From Lycium barbarum (taxonomy: Eukaryota > Streptophyta > Magnoliopsida > Solanales > Solanaceae), in the NCBI RefSeq assembly GCF_019175385.1, contig NC_083348.1, positions 3,115,001-3,179,000 on the forward strand: a stretch of DNA of 64,000 bases, given 5' to 3'. Of the stretch, positions 19,721 through 31,584 are shown in pieces. The notes beneath the pieces were generated by a model, which saw nothing but the letters and a program-made list of their open reading frames with translations, had not been told where the DNA came from and ran no database searches. A program made the translations under genes and the position numbers. Position 1 is the stretch's first letter; every line of letters starts with the position of its first letter.

Positions 19721-21721
19721 TTGGAAAAACTGGCATTAGCATTGGTAAGCGCTTCCAGAAAGCTCAAACCTTATTTTCAATGCCACCCCATATGTGTAGT
19801 AACCACTTACCCTTTAAAAAACATCATGCACAAACCTGAGTTATCCGGTAGATTAACAAAATGGGCTATAGAAATTAGCGGTTACGATATCAAGTACAAG
19901 CCTCGGATGGCCATCAAATCCCAAATCTTAGCCGATTTTGTGGCAGACTTTACCCCGGCCATGATCCCCGAGGTCGAGAATGAACTTTTGCTGACCTCGG
20001 GAAAGACCACGGGCATTTGGTCTCTACATACGGACGGGGCCTCGAATCTTAGAGGTTCCGGCCTAGGGATTGTCCTTAGGACCCCGGCCGGGGAGGTCAT
20101 CCGACAGTCCGTTAGAACTGCTAGATTGACTACCAATGAAGCCGAGTATGAGGCTATGATTGCAGGTTTGGAATTGGCCCGAAGCATGGGAGCCGAAACA
20201 ATCGAGGCAAAGTGCGACTCGCTTTTGGTCGTGAACCAGGTGAACGACGTATTCGAGGTAAAGGACGAACAGATGCAACGGTACCTCAAAAAAACACAGG
20301 TGGTACTTCATCAATTTAAAGAATGGACCATGCAGCACATACCGAGGGAGCAGAACAGCGAAGCCGATGCATTAGCAAACTTAGGATCCTCGGTTGAGGG
20401 GGAGGAAATCAACCTCGGGGCAACGGTGCACTTATCAAACACGGCCATAGAAACCGGGCACGCCGAAATATACACAATGGGCTTGACCTGGGATTGGCGC
20501 AATAAGTACATCGACTACTTGCGTGATGGTAAGCTCCCAAATGACCCGAAGGAGTCACGATCACTACGGACCAAGGCTGCCCGTTTTTGCTTGGTGGACG
20601 GTCAACTGTATCGACGCTCTTTACTCGGCCCTCTAGATAAGTGTTTGGGTCCCGGTGAAATGGAATATGTGATAAGAGAGGTACACGAGGGAACCTGCGG
20701 CAACCACTCCGGTGCAGAAGATTTGGTTCGAAAAATCGTCAGGACCGGTTATTACTGGAACCGGATGGACGAGGACACGAAAAGTTTTGTCCAAAAATGT
20801 GATGGGTGTCAGAAGCATGCTCCGATGATTCACCAGCACGGGGAATTGTTACATTCGGACATCTCGCCATGGCCTTTCATGAAGTGGGGAATGGACATTG
20901 TTGGTCCGTTACCTCGGGCACCAGGTAAGGCCCGTTTCATTTTGTTTATGATTTCTAACTGGGTTGAAGCACAGGCCTTCGAAAAGGTAAGAGAAAAGGA
21001 AGTCATCGACTTCATATGGGACCACATCGTCTGCCGTTTCGGCATCCCCTCTGAGATAACCTGTGATAATGGCTCCCAGTTCGTGGGTGGCAAGGTCAAC
21101 AGTTTCCTCTAAGGGTTGAAGATCAAGAAAATCGTGTCAACCCCGTATCACCCGTGTACAAACAGGCAGGCAGAATCAACGAACAAAACGATAATCCAAA
21201 ATCTAAGGAAGAGACTTGAAGCATCGAAGCATAATTGGAGGGAAATACTCCCGGAGGTGCTGTGGGCTTACAGAACCACATCCAAATCGAGCATGGGGGA
21301 AACCCCGTTCTCGTTGGTTTACGGAGCCGAAGCCCTTATCCCCGTAGAAGTTGGCGAGCCAACCCTCCGTTTCAGGTATACCACCGAGGAGTTAAATGAA
21401 GAGGCCATGGCTGTGAAGCTCGATCTTGTAGATGAATTACGCGAAAGCGCGTCGGTCCGCATAGCCGCCCAAAAACAGAGGATGGAAAGATACTACAATC
21501 GGAGAGCCAACTTTCGGTATTTCCAGGTCGGGGATTTAGTGCTGCGAAAGGTTACCCTGCACACCAAGAACCCCAACGAGGGAAATCTGGGTCCGAACTG
21601 GGAAGGCCCGTACAGGATAACCGGTATTATGGGCAAATGATCATACCAATTGGAGTCCATGGACGGGAAACACCTACGTAATAACTGGAACGTGGCCCAT
21701 CTAAAGAGATACTACTGCTAA
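19721..21721 (+). pseudogene. Tat element second (archaeal-type) RNase H and integrase
   Basis: The extra RNase H lies at about residues 95-230 of the 19721 frame, with 'WSLHTDGASNLRGSGLGIVL', 'TTNEAEYEAMIAGLELARSM', 'KCDSLLVVNQV' and 'NSEADALANLG', giving the D-E-D-D set. The integrase follows: the zinc part 'HEGTCGNHSGAEDLVRKIV' with 'CDGCQKHA', first Asp in 'MDIVGPLPRAP', second Asp in 'ITCDNGSQF', then the Glu region 'QAESTNKTIIQNLRKRLE' after a TAA at 21110-21112. The core closes with 'NLGPNWEGPYRITGI' and a TGA at 21638-21640 about 27 codons before the natural end at 21721. Two RNase H domains mark the Tat clade. Confidence 0.93.
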
Positions 21722-21810
21722 GGTATGGCTTCCCCATATTCTCTTATTAACTTTTCTTTTTTGCAGGAAGGAAAGAGCGGAAAAAGATTTAAATCTAGAT
21801 CTGAAAACAC

Positions 21811-21882
21811 GTGTTGCACTCTTTTCCTTAGTACAGTTTTGTCCCAAAATGAATTTTCCAACAAGGTTTTTAATGAGGCAAC
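21811..21882 (+). repeat. CTCTTTTCCTT...AAGGTTTTTAATGAGGCAAC module
   Basis: It matches 32306-32378 and, more loosely, 32401-32472 of the first Copia element: 'gtgttg(c/t)actctttt', 'agttttgtccca', then 'aaggtttttaatgaggcaac' with similar spacing. It is a 3'-UTR module shared by a Ty3/gypsy and a Ty1/copia element. Confidence 0.8.
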
Positions 21883-22052
21883 GAGTACAACGTGTTACTT
21901 AACGAACGTAAAGGGCAAGTCATCGGGTACTCGGTGTTGCACTCCCCGATTGGGGACATAATAATACTCACCCGACCTCGAAGATCGGATAAGTGCTGGG
22001 GGAGTACCATGCCACACCGAAGATATGGCTGATTTAAGCAGACGGAGAAGCT

Positions 22053-22230
22053 CAGCATTTGCTACGGCAAAACAAAGGCCCGGCCACCAGCCATAGCCTC
22101 CGATTTAAGGACCAAACGATCATAACGAATCATGTCCCATCCAGCATTTGCTGCAGCAAAACAAAGGCCCGGCCACCGGCCATAGCCTCCGATGTAAGGA
22201 CCAAACGATCATAGCGAATCGTGTCCCGTT
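22053..22230 (+). repeat. 89-bp tandem repeat, two copies
   Basis: The units begin 'cagcatttgctacggcaaaa' (22053) and 'cagcatttgctgcagcaaaa' (22142) and run through 'ggcccggccacc(a/g)gccata' and 'aaggaccaaacgatcata'. A partial third unit may start at 22231. Confidence 0.9.
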
Positions 22231-22674
22231 TTACATTTTCTACGGCTAAGGAAGAAAGAGTTAAAATTCTCGTATGTACAAACATTTCGCATTACTGAAT
22301 GTACAAACTCTCAGTCAAATGTAATTTGCCCGGTTATATCCGATACTGCCTCATTCACATACCTTACGCCGATTACCTTGGTCGAAATTCGACAAAGGCT
22401 ATGAGATCACAAGGATCCAAACCAAAATTTGATAAGCCATCGGCCCCGAAATATCGGATAAGACCTACGGGCACAATGAATAAACAACTACGAATCAACT
22501 TGTCCTAAAATGGACCAACAACTATAGCAAAAGCAGTAAACAAACATCCAAACGAAAAAGCAAAAAGCATACACTTTTCATTTACACAACTGATGTTCTT
22601 TACATCAAAGAAAAAACAAAGTCCTACGAAGACAAGAAAAAATAAAGGGATAAAAACCAAATACTGGCCCTATG

Positions 22675-25530
22675 CTATCCGGCATAACGGGAAGAGCATG
22701 AGTGGTCGAATTTAGTCCGCTCGGAGTCATCTGACTCGGACTCGAGGGCACGGTTAGCCTCCTCCTCCATCCCTTTGGCTTCGAGTATCAAAGCCGGAAG
22801 ATCCACAAAGCCACGCTCAGCTTGCTCGAGGGTGAGGCGCCGAGATTTCCACTTCTCGTACTCGGAAACGATAGCAGTATGAGCCTCGGCCGCCTCTACA
22901 CTTCTCCAAGTTTCCTCTAAACCGGCCTCAGCCTTGGCTAGTTTGGCTTCCAGGTCAACCCGGTTCTTCTCGAGGTCACCTCTTATACGGTTGACCGCAT
23001 CCAGCTCGGCCTTAAGGTTGTCATTTGCAATAATCGCCTCCTCGAGCTCGGCTCTAAGGCCTTCGCACATCCGAGATCGCTCCTCGGCTTTCTCTTTGAA
23101 AACCTGACTGCGCTCGGTGAATAAAACGGCTTCGGACTCGAGCAGCCGGTTCCTCTCGGCCAAGCCCGTAGCATCAGCCTTCACCGAGTCCAGTTCTTCC
23201 TGAAGCCGTGAAACCGTGGTCTCGAGCTCGCCCAGCCTTAAGGAGAATTGGGTTTTATCCCGGCTAAGACCGACCTTGTCAGCCTCAAGGTTCCGGTTAT
23301 ATTCGGTCATAGCGGCCAGATCGCTCTTCAGGCGACGATTTTCGTCCTTAGCCGCATCAAGCTCAGGGCGAAGGTTGGCTAGCGCGGCCGCCCGATTCAA
23401 TTCTTCCTCCTTCTCCCGAAGAAGGTGCCGGTATTTCTCGATTTCTCGGCCCTGAGCATCCAGTTGGCCCTGAAGATCGTCCATCTCGTGTTGAGCACGG
23501 ATGAAGGCTTCATTAATCAACACCACACTCTGCAGATAAAACAAGTTAAAAAGACTTAGATGAAGTAAGGGTAAGATCCCCAGACAGATTACATGAGCAT
23601 GGATTTAGAATCTTACCCGGTTGCCCGCGTGCACACCCTCGTTCATGAGGCACTGCCAGGTGACCCCGGTCATTTTGCGTTTATCCGAATCGGAGACGAG
23701 GGGTCGCAAATAGCTCGCTACGCCGACCGGACGCGACAAGAAACTGCAGTCCTCGGGGACAGTGATCACGGTCGATCGGGTTCTCCTTGGTTCCACACTT
23801 GAGGCCGGGAAGATATTCACCAAACTATCCCTAGCACCGGATTCAGACGATCGGTTGGCCGACCTCATGGCCCGGGGAATAGGGAGATGGCCAAAACCCG
23901 AAGCCTCGCCGGTGGCAGGGGGAGTCCTCGAAAACATGTCGTCAAAATCGTCCACCTGCGGAGCCGGGGTAGATGAACTTGGAGTGGCCTCGATATTTTC
24001 GGCGAAGGTCGAGGGCTCCACAGTTGTAGCAGGCTCGCGCTCGGGGGACGGACGAGCGCCCGTGGGAGCTTCTCTCTCCGGTATGAGAGTGGTACTTTTA
24101 TCAGCTTCAACAGTAGCCGCTCCCCCGGACCTTTTCCTTTGCAGGGGAGTGTCTTCCGAAGAAGTTTCACCTGAAATGTCGACAAAGTCAATTGACCGAA
24201 GAGGAGCTGGTGAAAGTATTTCTTCCGCACCTGAGTTGGGAGCGGGAACCAAGAGACCTTCACTAATGGAAGGAAGGGGTGGAACGGAGACCGCCTCCTC
24301 CGGTATTGGGGCCACGGAGGGAACGGAGCCGACTCTCCGAATAATGATGTCGGGCTCTGTCTCTTCCCGTGAAGGACGGGCGACGCTTCTTGCCTTCTTC
24401 CTTTTCGGTGTCTACCCCTTTTCGGAAGGTCGTTTCCTTTTTGCGGCGTCAGTAAGAACACGGGAGGAACCCGCTGTGTCAAATTTCGGACTCCGGAGCT
24501 GGAGGGGCGGCCCCCGATTCCGACCTGGGGGCTACCGAGCCCTTAGGCAAACCTAAAAGGATAAGATGATAGCAAAAATCAAAGGATGAAACGAATGAAG
24601 GAGAATGCAGCAGAAGTGGAATAGAAGGCTACCGTGATTTTGGGTGATCCACCGGCCACGAGACAAATGAGCCCATGTCCGGTCGTCATAGGGACACTGG
24701 GCAAGAAGCACGGTGATCCAGTCATGGAGATTCCGGATAACCGGAGGAACGAACCCGTTGGCTGGCAAAGGCAAGAAAGAAACGGTGAGAAGATAGAATC
24801 AAAATTTGACAAAACAAATACCAATGCAATCATTCGAGACTTGGGGCTTATGCTTATTATTTCACTTCTCCGAAAAAGGCATATTCTCATCCGGAATTAT
24901 GTCCTCGGTCTTCACCCGGACGTATCGCTCCAACCATCCCCGGTCTCTATCTTCGTCCATTTTCGCGAAAAATGGATTCCGGCTGCGCTTGGCCAGTTTT
25001 ATTACGCCACCTCGGAACTGCCTCGGGGAGTATAGGCGTATCAGATGAGCCAGCGTGAACTCTTTCTCGGCTTTGTTGGCCAGTGACCGGAGACACGCCA
25101 CGACCCTCCAAACATTGGGGCCAATCTGGGCCAGCGTAACGCCATAAATGCGGCACATGTCAAGAATAACTGGATCCACCGGTGGGTCGAGTTTGAGAGT
25201 GAAGGGGTATGTCTAAACATACAAAACTCCTTCACAATGGTCGGTAACGGACTCATCGGGTCCGGGGGCGAAGACCCGGACCGGACGGGTGTCCCACCCG
25301 CAGTCAGCTCGGACTATATATAGCTTCTCCTCGGTGATGGATGAGGGATACCGCCTCACGTCGAATCCCCTGTCCGAAACGGAGGAAGGCTTTTTGACCT
25401 CAAGGTCCTTGTTGAAGTTAAATTTGGCCGGTACGATATCCGATGCCGTGGGCTCGAATTTAACCGGGGATGCAGGCTCGGCTCCCGGGGACGATACCAG
25501 TGGGGTATCATGGGAAGTGGATTCGGACAT
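22675..25530 (-). pseudogene. Antisense spliced gene of the Tat element (coiled-coil protein)
   Basis: Minus-strand coding exons can be placed by frame and GT-AG sites: exon 1 25530-24866 (ATG 'MSESTSHDTP', then 'DPVILDMCRIYGVTLAQIGP' and 'FTLAHLIRLYSPRQFRGGVI'), exon 2 about 24763-24633 ('GFVPPVIRNLHDW...CPYDDRTWAHLSRGRW'), exon 3 24552-23617 (Pro/Ser/Glu-rich), exon 4 23529-22675 (about 285 residues of coiled coil, then an acidic end). Splice sites for introns 2 and 3 look clear (GTAGCC...CTTTTAG; GTAAGA...TCTGCAG); the first acceptor is uncertain. Breaks: an in-frame TAG at 25213-25215 and frame changes in exon 3. Antisense ORFs downstream of pol are known in Tat elements; their role is not established. 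The architecture suggests a DNA- or protein-binding factor, but that is a guess. Confidence 0.75.
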
Positions 25531-25816
25531 CTCGAAAGTGTGAAAGAAAGAAGGCCGAAAAGGGGAATTTGAGGGGAGCGAAGGAACTGACGGTTCGATG
25601 AAGGGGCAAAATCTAGAACAAGCAGCGAGCAAAGAGTACTCGAGAGCAGTGGTGACAAAGTTTAACTCTTTTTTGCACAACAATATGAAGCAGCGAGTCA
25701 ATAGCGAGGTCAAAAGTGAATATTGGTTGTATATGATGCAAGTACAAAGAACGCAGAAGTGATGAAGTTGAGGAGAAGCAAATGCGTGAAAGTGGAGAAA
25801 TGAGGAGGTGAAGGGC

Positions 25817-25824
25817 TTTATATA
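25817..25824 (-). promoter_or_regulatory. TATA box for the antisense gene
   Basis: The minus strand reads CCTATATAAAGCCC, a strong plant TATA box about 290 bp upstream of the antisense ATG (25530) and about 275 bp inside the 3' LTR boundary. A start near 25790 would give a 5' leader of about 260 bases. It would let the antisense gene be transcribed without the LTR. Confidence 0.65.
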
Positions 25825-26080
25825 GGCGAAGAAGAGGAACGGTTACCGAGGACGGCCAATCGAGGGGCGCCACGTGCCCTGTCATTAATTTGAAATGACT
25901 CGAAACGACGTGAAAAGGGCGGTTGGCAGAGGCGAACCAACCGGAGCGGGACACGTGGCCGATGAAAAGGGAAGCATTGCGCAACCGTTCCCGCCAAAAT
26001 GAGAAGATAACAACGAAGCCGCGAGAATCGCCGGTTTATGGGAATAATCCACTTCCCGTTACTCCGATAGATCGCAGATC

Positions 26081-26099
26081 CGGGAAGTGTGGGGCTATC
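26081..26099 (+). other. Tat element polypurine tract
   Basis: The tract 'cgggaagtgtggggctatc' directly precedes the 3' LTR TG at 26100 and would prime plus-strand synthesis. It is less pure than usual. Confidence 0.6.
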
Positions 26100-26864
26100 T
26101 GTATACGGTAAAAACCGGATGTAAGTCAAACCGGTGGAACCAAAACCGGATGTAAGTCAAACCGGTGGAACCAAAACCGGAGGAAAGAATAAGAATGCAC
26201 CCGGTACTATTAGCCCTTGACCGGGGGAATGTTTGGGTCGGGGCTGGGCATAAGGATCGACTGATCCGCCTTCGTCATTGATTGGAACGTCCAGGCCCGG
26301 AAACCCAAGTATCCAAGAGCAACGACCCCGGAGCATTCATGGTCGTTGGTCCGAGTAGCCGTTGTTCCGTGTGGCCGATGCAAGCAGACCCCGCGCCAGT
26401 AGCGTACTGCCATAGTCAACTACCTACCATGCGTGTGTCAGACGGAGCCGTCAGTCCCATCCCACCAAATCCGTGCAGAGCTGTCCTTGTCATGATTATT
26501 TTGTTAGCCCTCATTTGTGTGAGATCCAGGGGGGTGGCACTATAAATAGAGCATGTTCCCCTCCTTTAAGGGGGTTGGTTCAGTTATTTTCCAAGAACAT
26601 ATGTAACAAGAGGATTCATATATACATTTTCTCTTTCAATATTTGATTCGGCCAAGGCCGTTTACTGTCGTCATCATTATATTCCTTCCATCAAGTATCT
26701 CGCATTATTCTTAAACGTTTATATTGATTAGTGGATCGCTACCTATAGCCGCTTACTAAGGAACCCCAAATATTCATTTCTTCTACTTAGTTTACACCAA
26801 TACCAAATCACATATCCTATACTCACCCACAAATCTAATTGATTATCCGAATTCGGGGTAAACA
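26100..26864 (+). repeat. Tat element 3' LTR (765 bp)
   Basis: It matches the 5' LTR with about 20 substitutions and carries an extra 31-bp tandem copy of the 'gtaagtcaaaccggtggaac' segment (about 26119-26180). It has a TATAAATA box at 26541-26548 and ends GGGGTAAACA, followed by the target duplication ATCCA. Confidence 0.95.
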
Positions 26865-26946
26865 ATCCAAGATAAAAGAAACTTGAACTTTCTATTCATT
26901 TTACCGTTAAATAAGAAATTCCGATAAAATTCCAACAGCCCTAAGT

Positions 26947-27189
26947 TCATGGATCAAGAGACAACTTTAAACAACTTGGAGGCAATTCTGTTCCGGTCGG
27001 AGTCCCCATGGCGTTAGCACACGATGGGATCGCGGGTCCACCAGGGCCATGATAGGTCAAGTTGATATCATTAAGCTTAATTCCCTAGCAAGGAAAAGAA
27101 GCACTGCAGTTCAATGTAGCTGCTGCCACTGAACTCGAAGTTCCCCTTATGTTATTGAATGTCACGTCCTTGATTTGCACTGAGCTTTC
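26947..27189 (-). pseudogene. Polygalacturonase last exon with one premature stop
   Basis: The acceptor TTTCGTAG lies at 27192-27190 and the frame is in phase with the previous exon. It reads 'ESSVQIKDVTFNNIRGTSSS', then 'TLNCSASFPC', TAG (27085-27087), then 'GIKLNDINLTYHGPGG', with the natural stop at 26949-26947. The premature stop is consistent with a CAG to TAG change. Confidence 0.88.
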
Positions 27190-27441
27190 CTACGAAATAA
27201 AGCAAAGTGCAATTATATGATATAAAGAATATCGAATTGAAACTTTTTCATGTTTGACATGGCTTAAGAGATTTGTGTCTTTGGCTACTAAAATATTTTT
27301 TCTGAGGAATACATTAACAACTTCTCTCTTTTGTTGACAGAAATCATTTTTCTTATAACGATTTTAATTTTATAATATACTAACTTCTTCAGCTAACTTA
27401 GAGCATTATTATTAATCATTCGTATTCAAGAATTTCATCAA
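27190..27441 (-). other. Remnant of the polygalacturonase last intron
   Basis: AT-rich intron DNA up to the target duplication ATCAA (27437-27441). With 32805-32934 it would make an original intron of about 380 bp. Confidence 0.7.
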
Positions 27442-27719
27442 TGTTATGAAATATATTATGGATGTCCAATACACAAATATAATGCTTCTCCTCCACTATC
27501 TTAATGGTTCCTCCATTTTCCTCCACCATCTTAATGGTTCCTCCATTTTCTCATATATTGAATGCATATGTAGCACTATAAATAGAGGCATAAGTTTTCA
27601 TGTGAAATACACTTGTAACACATTTTGGAAGAATAGTAAAAATCTCTCCTCTTTTGTCATTCTATTTCTATGGTTTTCATCCTTTAATATTGTGACTCTT
27701 TTAGCTTCATTTTATAATA
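27442..27719 (+). repeat. Copia 5' LTR (278 bp)
   Basis: It starts TGTTATGAAATAT, has 'cactataaataga' (TATA at about 27577) and ends TTATAATA. It ends in TA, not CA. Confidence 0.9.
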
Positions 27720-30204
27720 CGTTATCAGCACGAGACTCTGCCATCTCGAGCAAATACTTTAAAAGACTCTGCCACTTTGAGCATGTCCTTTAAACAGATG
27801 CTAAGATGTTATCATTAACGTCCTTTAATGTTGATGATATGGTGGATTTATAAGATTGTTTGGAACTGTTCCAGCAAAGCTAGAGCCATGATCTTCCTAA
27901 GGTAAGTAGTACCAATTTGTTATATTTATATAAATTTCTACCGTTTATATAGTGGCTAGAAAGGAGTGGTATTCCTTTAGCATACTAGTTACTTTCTATA
28001 TTAACAAAATAACGTGATTCCATGATTGGTTGAAACTAAGAAAAGGATTAGAGAATTCTCAACCAACCATATATTTGATCGTTACTAATTCTGTGGAAAA
28101 GATGAGTAAGTGAAAGTCTAAAACAATAGAACAAATGGAATTGCCATCATTAAGAGTTTGACATAAAAGGTTAGTGTTTCCTTTATACCTTATGTCTTTT
28201 GTCATTTGCTTCTAATGGCAGTTGATACCTCAAATTCGTAATTGGAGATGTGTAATTCTCTACATTATATGTATATTTCAATTTGCTCCCGAAGTAGCAA
28301 TATCATAACAAGATTATAAAGTGGATAATATAGACCCACTTAATAGCCAGCAAATTTTGCAAGAAATATGTGATCACCACAAGTGACAATATTTTTCAAG
28401 TCTGATTATGACTGAATTCATTTATGCAAACCACCAAAAGTGGTAATATTTTCATAGACTTGTTGTGACTACAACTGAAGATATGTTAGAAAACAAAATT
28501 CTCTACATATTATATGTATGCTTCGATTTACTTCTGAAGTGGAAATCTTAAAGGAGGTTCTAGCTATCATTATTTGATATGATTAAGCCACGTTCAAATA
28601 TATTTCATTCCTGAAGAATGAAACTTCTAATAAATGTTACAAATACGGATCTATTCCCTGAAGTGAATGTGACAGTATGTAGTAAAGCTTATAAATATGG
28701 ATGTGCTCTTGGTAGTGAAGAAATCACGACTCAACTCCAGAAGAGGTAGAATAATTGAGAAGAAATATTTCGAATATTCTATGCTTTACTCCCGAAGTAG
28801 TAAACTCATAAATCTGCTCCCGAAGTAGCAAAACTTTGAACTCTACTCCGAATGTTGTAACCTCCGAGCTCTACTCCCCAAGTAATAGAATTCTGAAATT
28901 TACTCTTGAAGTAGTAAATAACTCCGAGATCTACTCCTGAAGTAGTAAGACCTTAAAATTTACTCTCGAAGTAGTAAACATTTAAACTTTACTCCCGAAG
29001 TGGTAAAACTTTAAAACTTTACTCATGAAGTAGAAAGAATCGGTAAAATATTTGAGAAATATTCTGAAGCAATTTCTTCTTGTGCTTGAGGAAAATAACG
29101 AGTTATTGATGAATGTCGTATATCAAACACATTTGAATAATCATGATTAATTTCCCGAAGTGAATGAAGAAATACCACAACCTATCTCCTGGAGAGATAA
29201 AATACAAGGAATATACATTTTATTTGTGTGGTATGAAATTAAGGCATTGTAACACGTACCTGTCGTATGTAGAAACATCTTGAATAATTTTATTAAAGTA
29301 TCATTTTAAAGAAAAAGGAAGCAGAGTAAAGTGCTTTCTACTATAACCACATTGATAAATTATGGTTAGTTGTTATTGATTTCCTTGAAGGAAATACCAA
29401 TTAATGTATCTCTTTATGAAGGATTTGATTATTATGTGTTTGAGCTTAGATACAAAATACTCAGTTAATGATGAATCTCTCTGAAGGAGATGTTTGAAAT
29501 ATTGAAGTTTAGAATTCAATGTTTATTTTGTGACACCAGTAGTGTCGAAATTTGCTTTCATGGTACCAGAAGTATTTAAGAAATATTTGGTAATAGAAAT
29601 TAATGATCAAAGGCTCCAGAAGAGCTAATTATTTATTTACAAGTATCATGACACTAGCAATGTCCAAATAATATATGATTATGATAAATAAATTGAAGTC
29701 TCTTGAAGATGTTATATATGATAATACCATTCATCGTAGATCGTAATTGGTATGATCGGAACACAGTAGTAGACCTGAAGTTTACTAACAATAAAAATAG
29801 TTATCATATTGAGACTACAAATGATCGGAATATTAAATATCTTCAAGTTACTATGGGTAAGAAATACACAAGTGAAATGTTACCCGAGCATGGTGAGATC
29901 ATATACCACGATAAACCAGAAGTTTATTGATATACAATTTCATGCAATAGTAAACCAGAAGTTTATTAAAAGAAATAGCATTCGTCATAGTAAACTTGAA
30001 GTTTACGGGTACAGATAATTTCATCAGTTGACAAGACCATTTTGATCGCCCTGATTTAAATCTGATGTGCTAATTGAGTATTAAAAACATATTGAAGAAC
30101 TAGAAGATTCTTCAAGAATATTTTTGTGTTGCTTGTTCTCATGATAAGTTGATTACACCAGCTAATGTTGGGACTGAATCCCCAAAATTCTGAAAAATAT
30201 AAAA
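27720..30204 (+). pseudogene. Decayed gag/protease interior of the Copia element
   Basis: No useful frame remains. It contains a run of about nine imperfect 30-bp units (28776-29040) and further looser copies up to 30005. A few short frames (29703-29930) have no recognisable domain. Confidence 0.55.
28776..29040 (+). repeat. About nine 30-bp hairpin-like units 'tactccygaagtagtaa'
   Basis: Each unit carries an imperfect inverted repeat such as TTACTcctgAAGTAgTAA, with period close to 30 bp. Units are diverged (for example 'ctcccgaagtagcaaaactt', 'ctactccccaagtaatagaa', 'actctcgaagtagtaaacat'). Related units recur upstream (28286, 28530) and downstream (29771-30005, 'gtaaaccagaagtttat'). Confidence 0.85.
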
Positions 30205-31480
30205 GGTGAACGTGGGCCCCTTTACCTGCAATGTGATGTCTTAAATAGATGCATCTATGAGACGGTCACATGTATATTTATTGTCAACTGGCAGTTTGAC
30301 ATTTACGAAGTTGCTTGCTCAAAATGATTGAGTTGGAAGCACAATTTTCAGAATATGTAATCAACACAATCATCTTGATAATGTTGGTTTATATCTAAGT
30401 TGTTTTGGCATTAGATGCCTACATAATACAGCTAAACCATTGCTTATGAGAACAGAGTTTCAGATGTTGGTCTGAGATATGATATATTGCATACAACAAC
30501 ACTTGTATGCTTCAGATCAATAAATTTTGATAAATTCTCCCCTTATATTTGGTTCAGGGTTAGGAACTAGATATTTTCATCTTTTAGCATTTGATGTGCG
30601 GTACATGATTAATAGATATATACCATGATGCACACAGATGGATTTTCCCAAAGAAAATGGGGACATATGTCACTAAAATAAGGGGGAGAGAATAAGCAGC
30701 TAAGAAATATGTTGTGAATTATCATCAGTATGATCCTCATATAATTCAAGTCAAATGCTGGAAGCATTTGCTGACCCAACTATTTCATATTTCATCTGCA
30801 AAATGCTCCTAATGTCCCTGAAGGACAGAGTCTACAATATGCATGGAGCATGGTAGACCAATCGGTTTCAAATATAATAATCCTTGAAAAAAGGGAGGAG
30901 CAAATGATCATACTAAGGAGGCAAAGTGCTCTTGAAGAACCGACGACATAACACTTCATGAAACCTTATGCGAGGTTCAGGTACCTGAAAATAATGAAGT
31001 GATGCGATCTCAGTAAGTTATGTCGAATTGCGAACCGATACAACATGATATCTTGTCGACAATATTTTGATACAATATAGCGCGCAATATTGTATAAGGT
31101 TGTGAGGATTTAATTCCTACGTATCTTAAAGCATGTTAATGTAGAGATAACTACCAAGTAAAATGATGCATCTTGGTAAACGTAATGTTTATTGGGCCAG
31201 CAGTCCAAACATCAGAAAATGTCACATTATTTATAATGATGGAAGTTGTCACAGCCTATATGGCTTACTTGACAAAATTTATATGAAAATTTCTGAAGGG
31301 TTCAAAATGCCTGAAGCATATACAAATTCTTGGGAAACTTGTTTATAATCCTTAAATGGATTAAATGAACCAAGGCTGATGTACTGAAATCGCCTTAATG
31401 AATATTTATTGACGAAGGGTACCAATAAGATCATGTTTACCCTTATCTCTATATGATAATCAGAACCTTTCATATAATTA
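30205..31480 (+). pseudogene. Copia integrase and RT relic
   Basis: Across several frames, 30205-30360 reads like the integrase core ('KGERGPL', then a run like the catalytic Asp region) and 31230-31480 like RT ('YGLLDKIYMKISEGFKMPEA' and the following 'YGL'-type helix). Several frameshifts and stops lie between, so no product is possible. Confidence 0.6.
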
Positions 31481-31584
31481 TGCAAGTTGATGACTTGAAT
31501 ATTATTGGAGCTCTTGAAGAGTTTCCAAAAGCACTTGATTGTATCTGCTGAAATGAGAAAATTGAAATGGTCCTGAAGTAAACA

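Larger units (their letters stand above)
21722..22674 (+). other. Tat element 3' region between pol and the antisense gene
   Basis: Non-coding. It begins with the 'tctcttattaacttttcttttttgcag' stretch, then a module (21811-21882) shared with the Copia element at 32306-32378, then two copies of an 89-bp tandem repeat (22053-22230). The rest up to 22674 has no clear feature. Confidence 0.7.
15211..26864 (+). mobile_element. Complete Ty3/gypsy Tat-lineage retrotransposon, coding regions broken
   Basis: Two LTRs (15211-15944 and 26100-26864) flank gag-protease-RT-RNase H-second RNase H-integrase, followed by a long 3' region with an antisense gene. The target duplication ATCCA is present at 15206-15210 and 26865-26869. 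A primer-binding site follows the 5' LTR and a purine tract precedes the 3' LTR. The second RNase H between the RT-linked one and the integrase, the DPGSS-type protease motif and antisense ORFs downstream of pol are marks of the Tat (Retand/Ogre-related) clade. By eye the LTRs differ at about 20 sites plus one 31-bp duplication, so insertion is fairly recent, yet the reading frames carry at least five stops and several frameshifts. Confidence 0.95.

Noticed and set aside
23762..24556. 264-codon plus-strand ORF
   Set aside because: It lies opposite exon 3 of the antisense gene; the minus strand has the splice sites and continues into the coiled-coil exon, and this frame has no recognisable motif.
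28776..29040. CRISPR-like array
   Set aside because: Units are contiguous, diverged and about 30 bp with no spacers, inside a plant Copia element.
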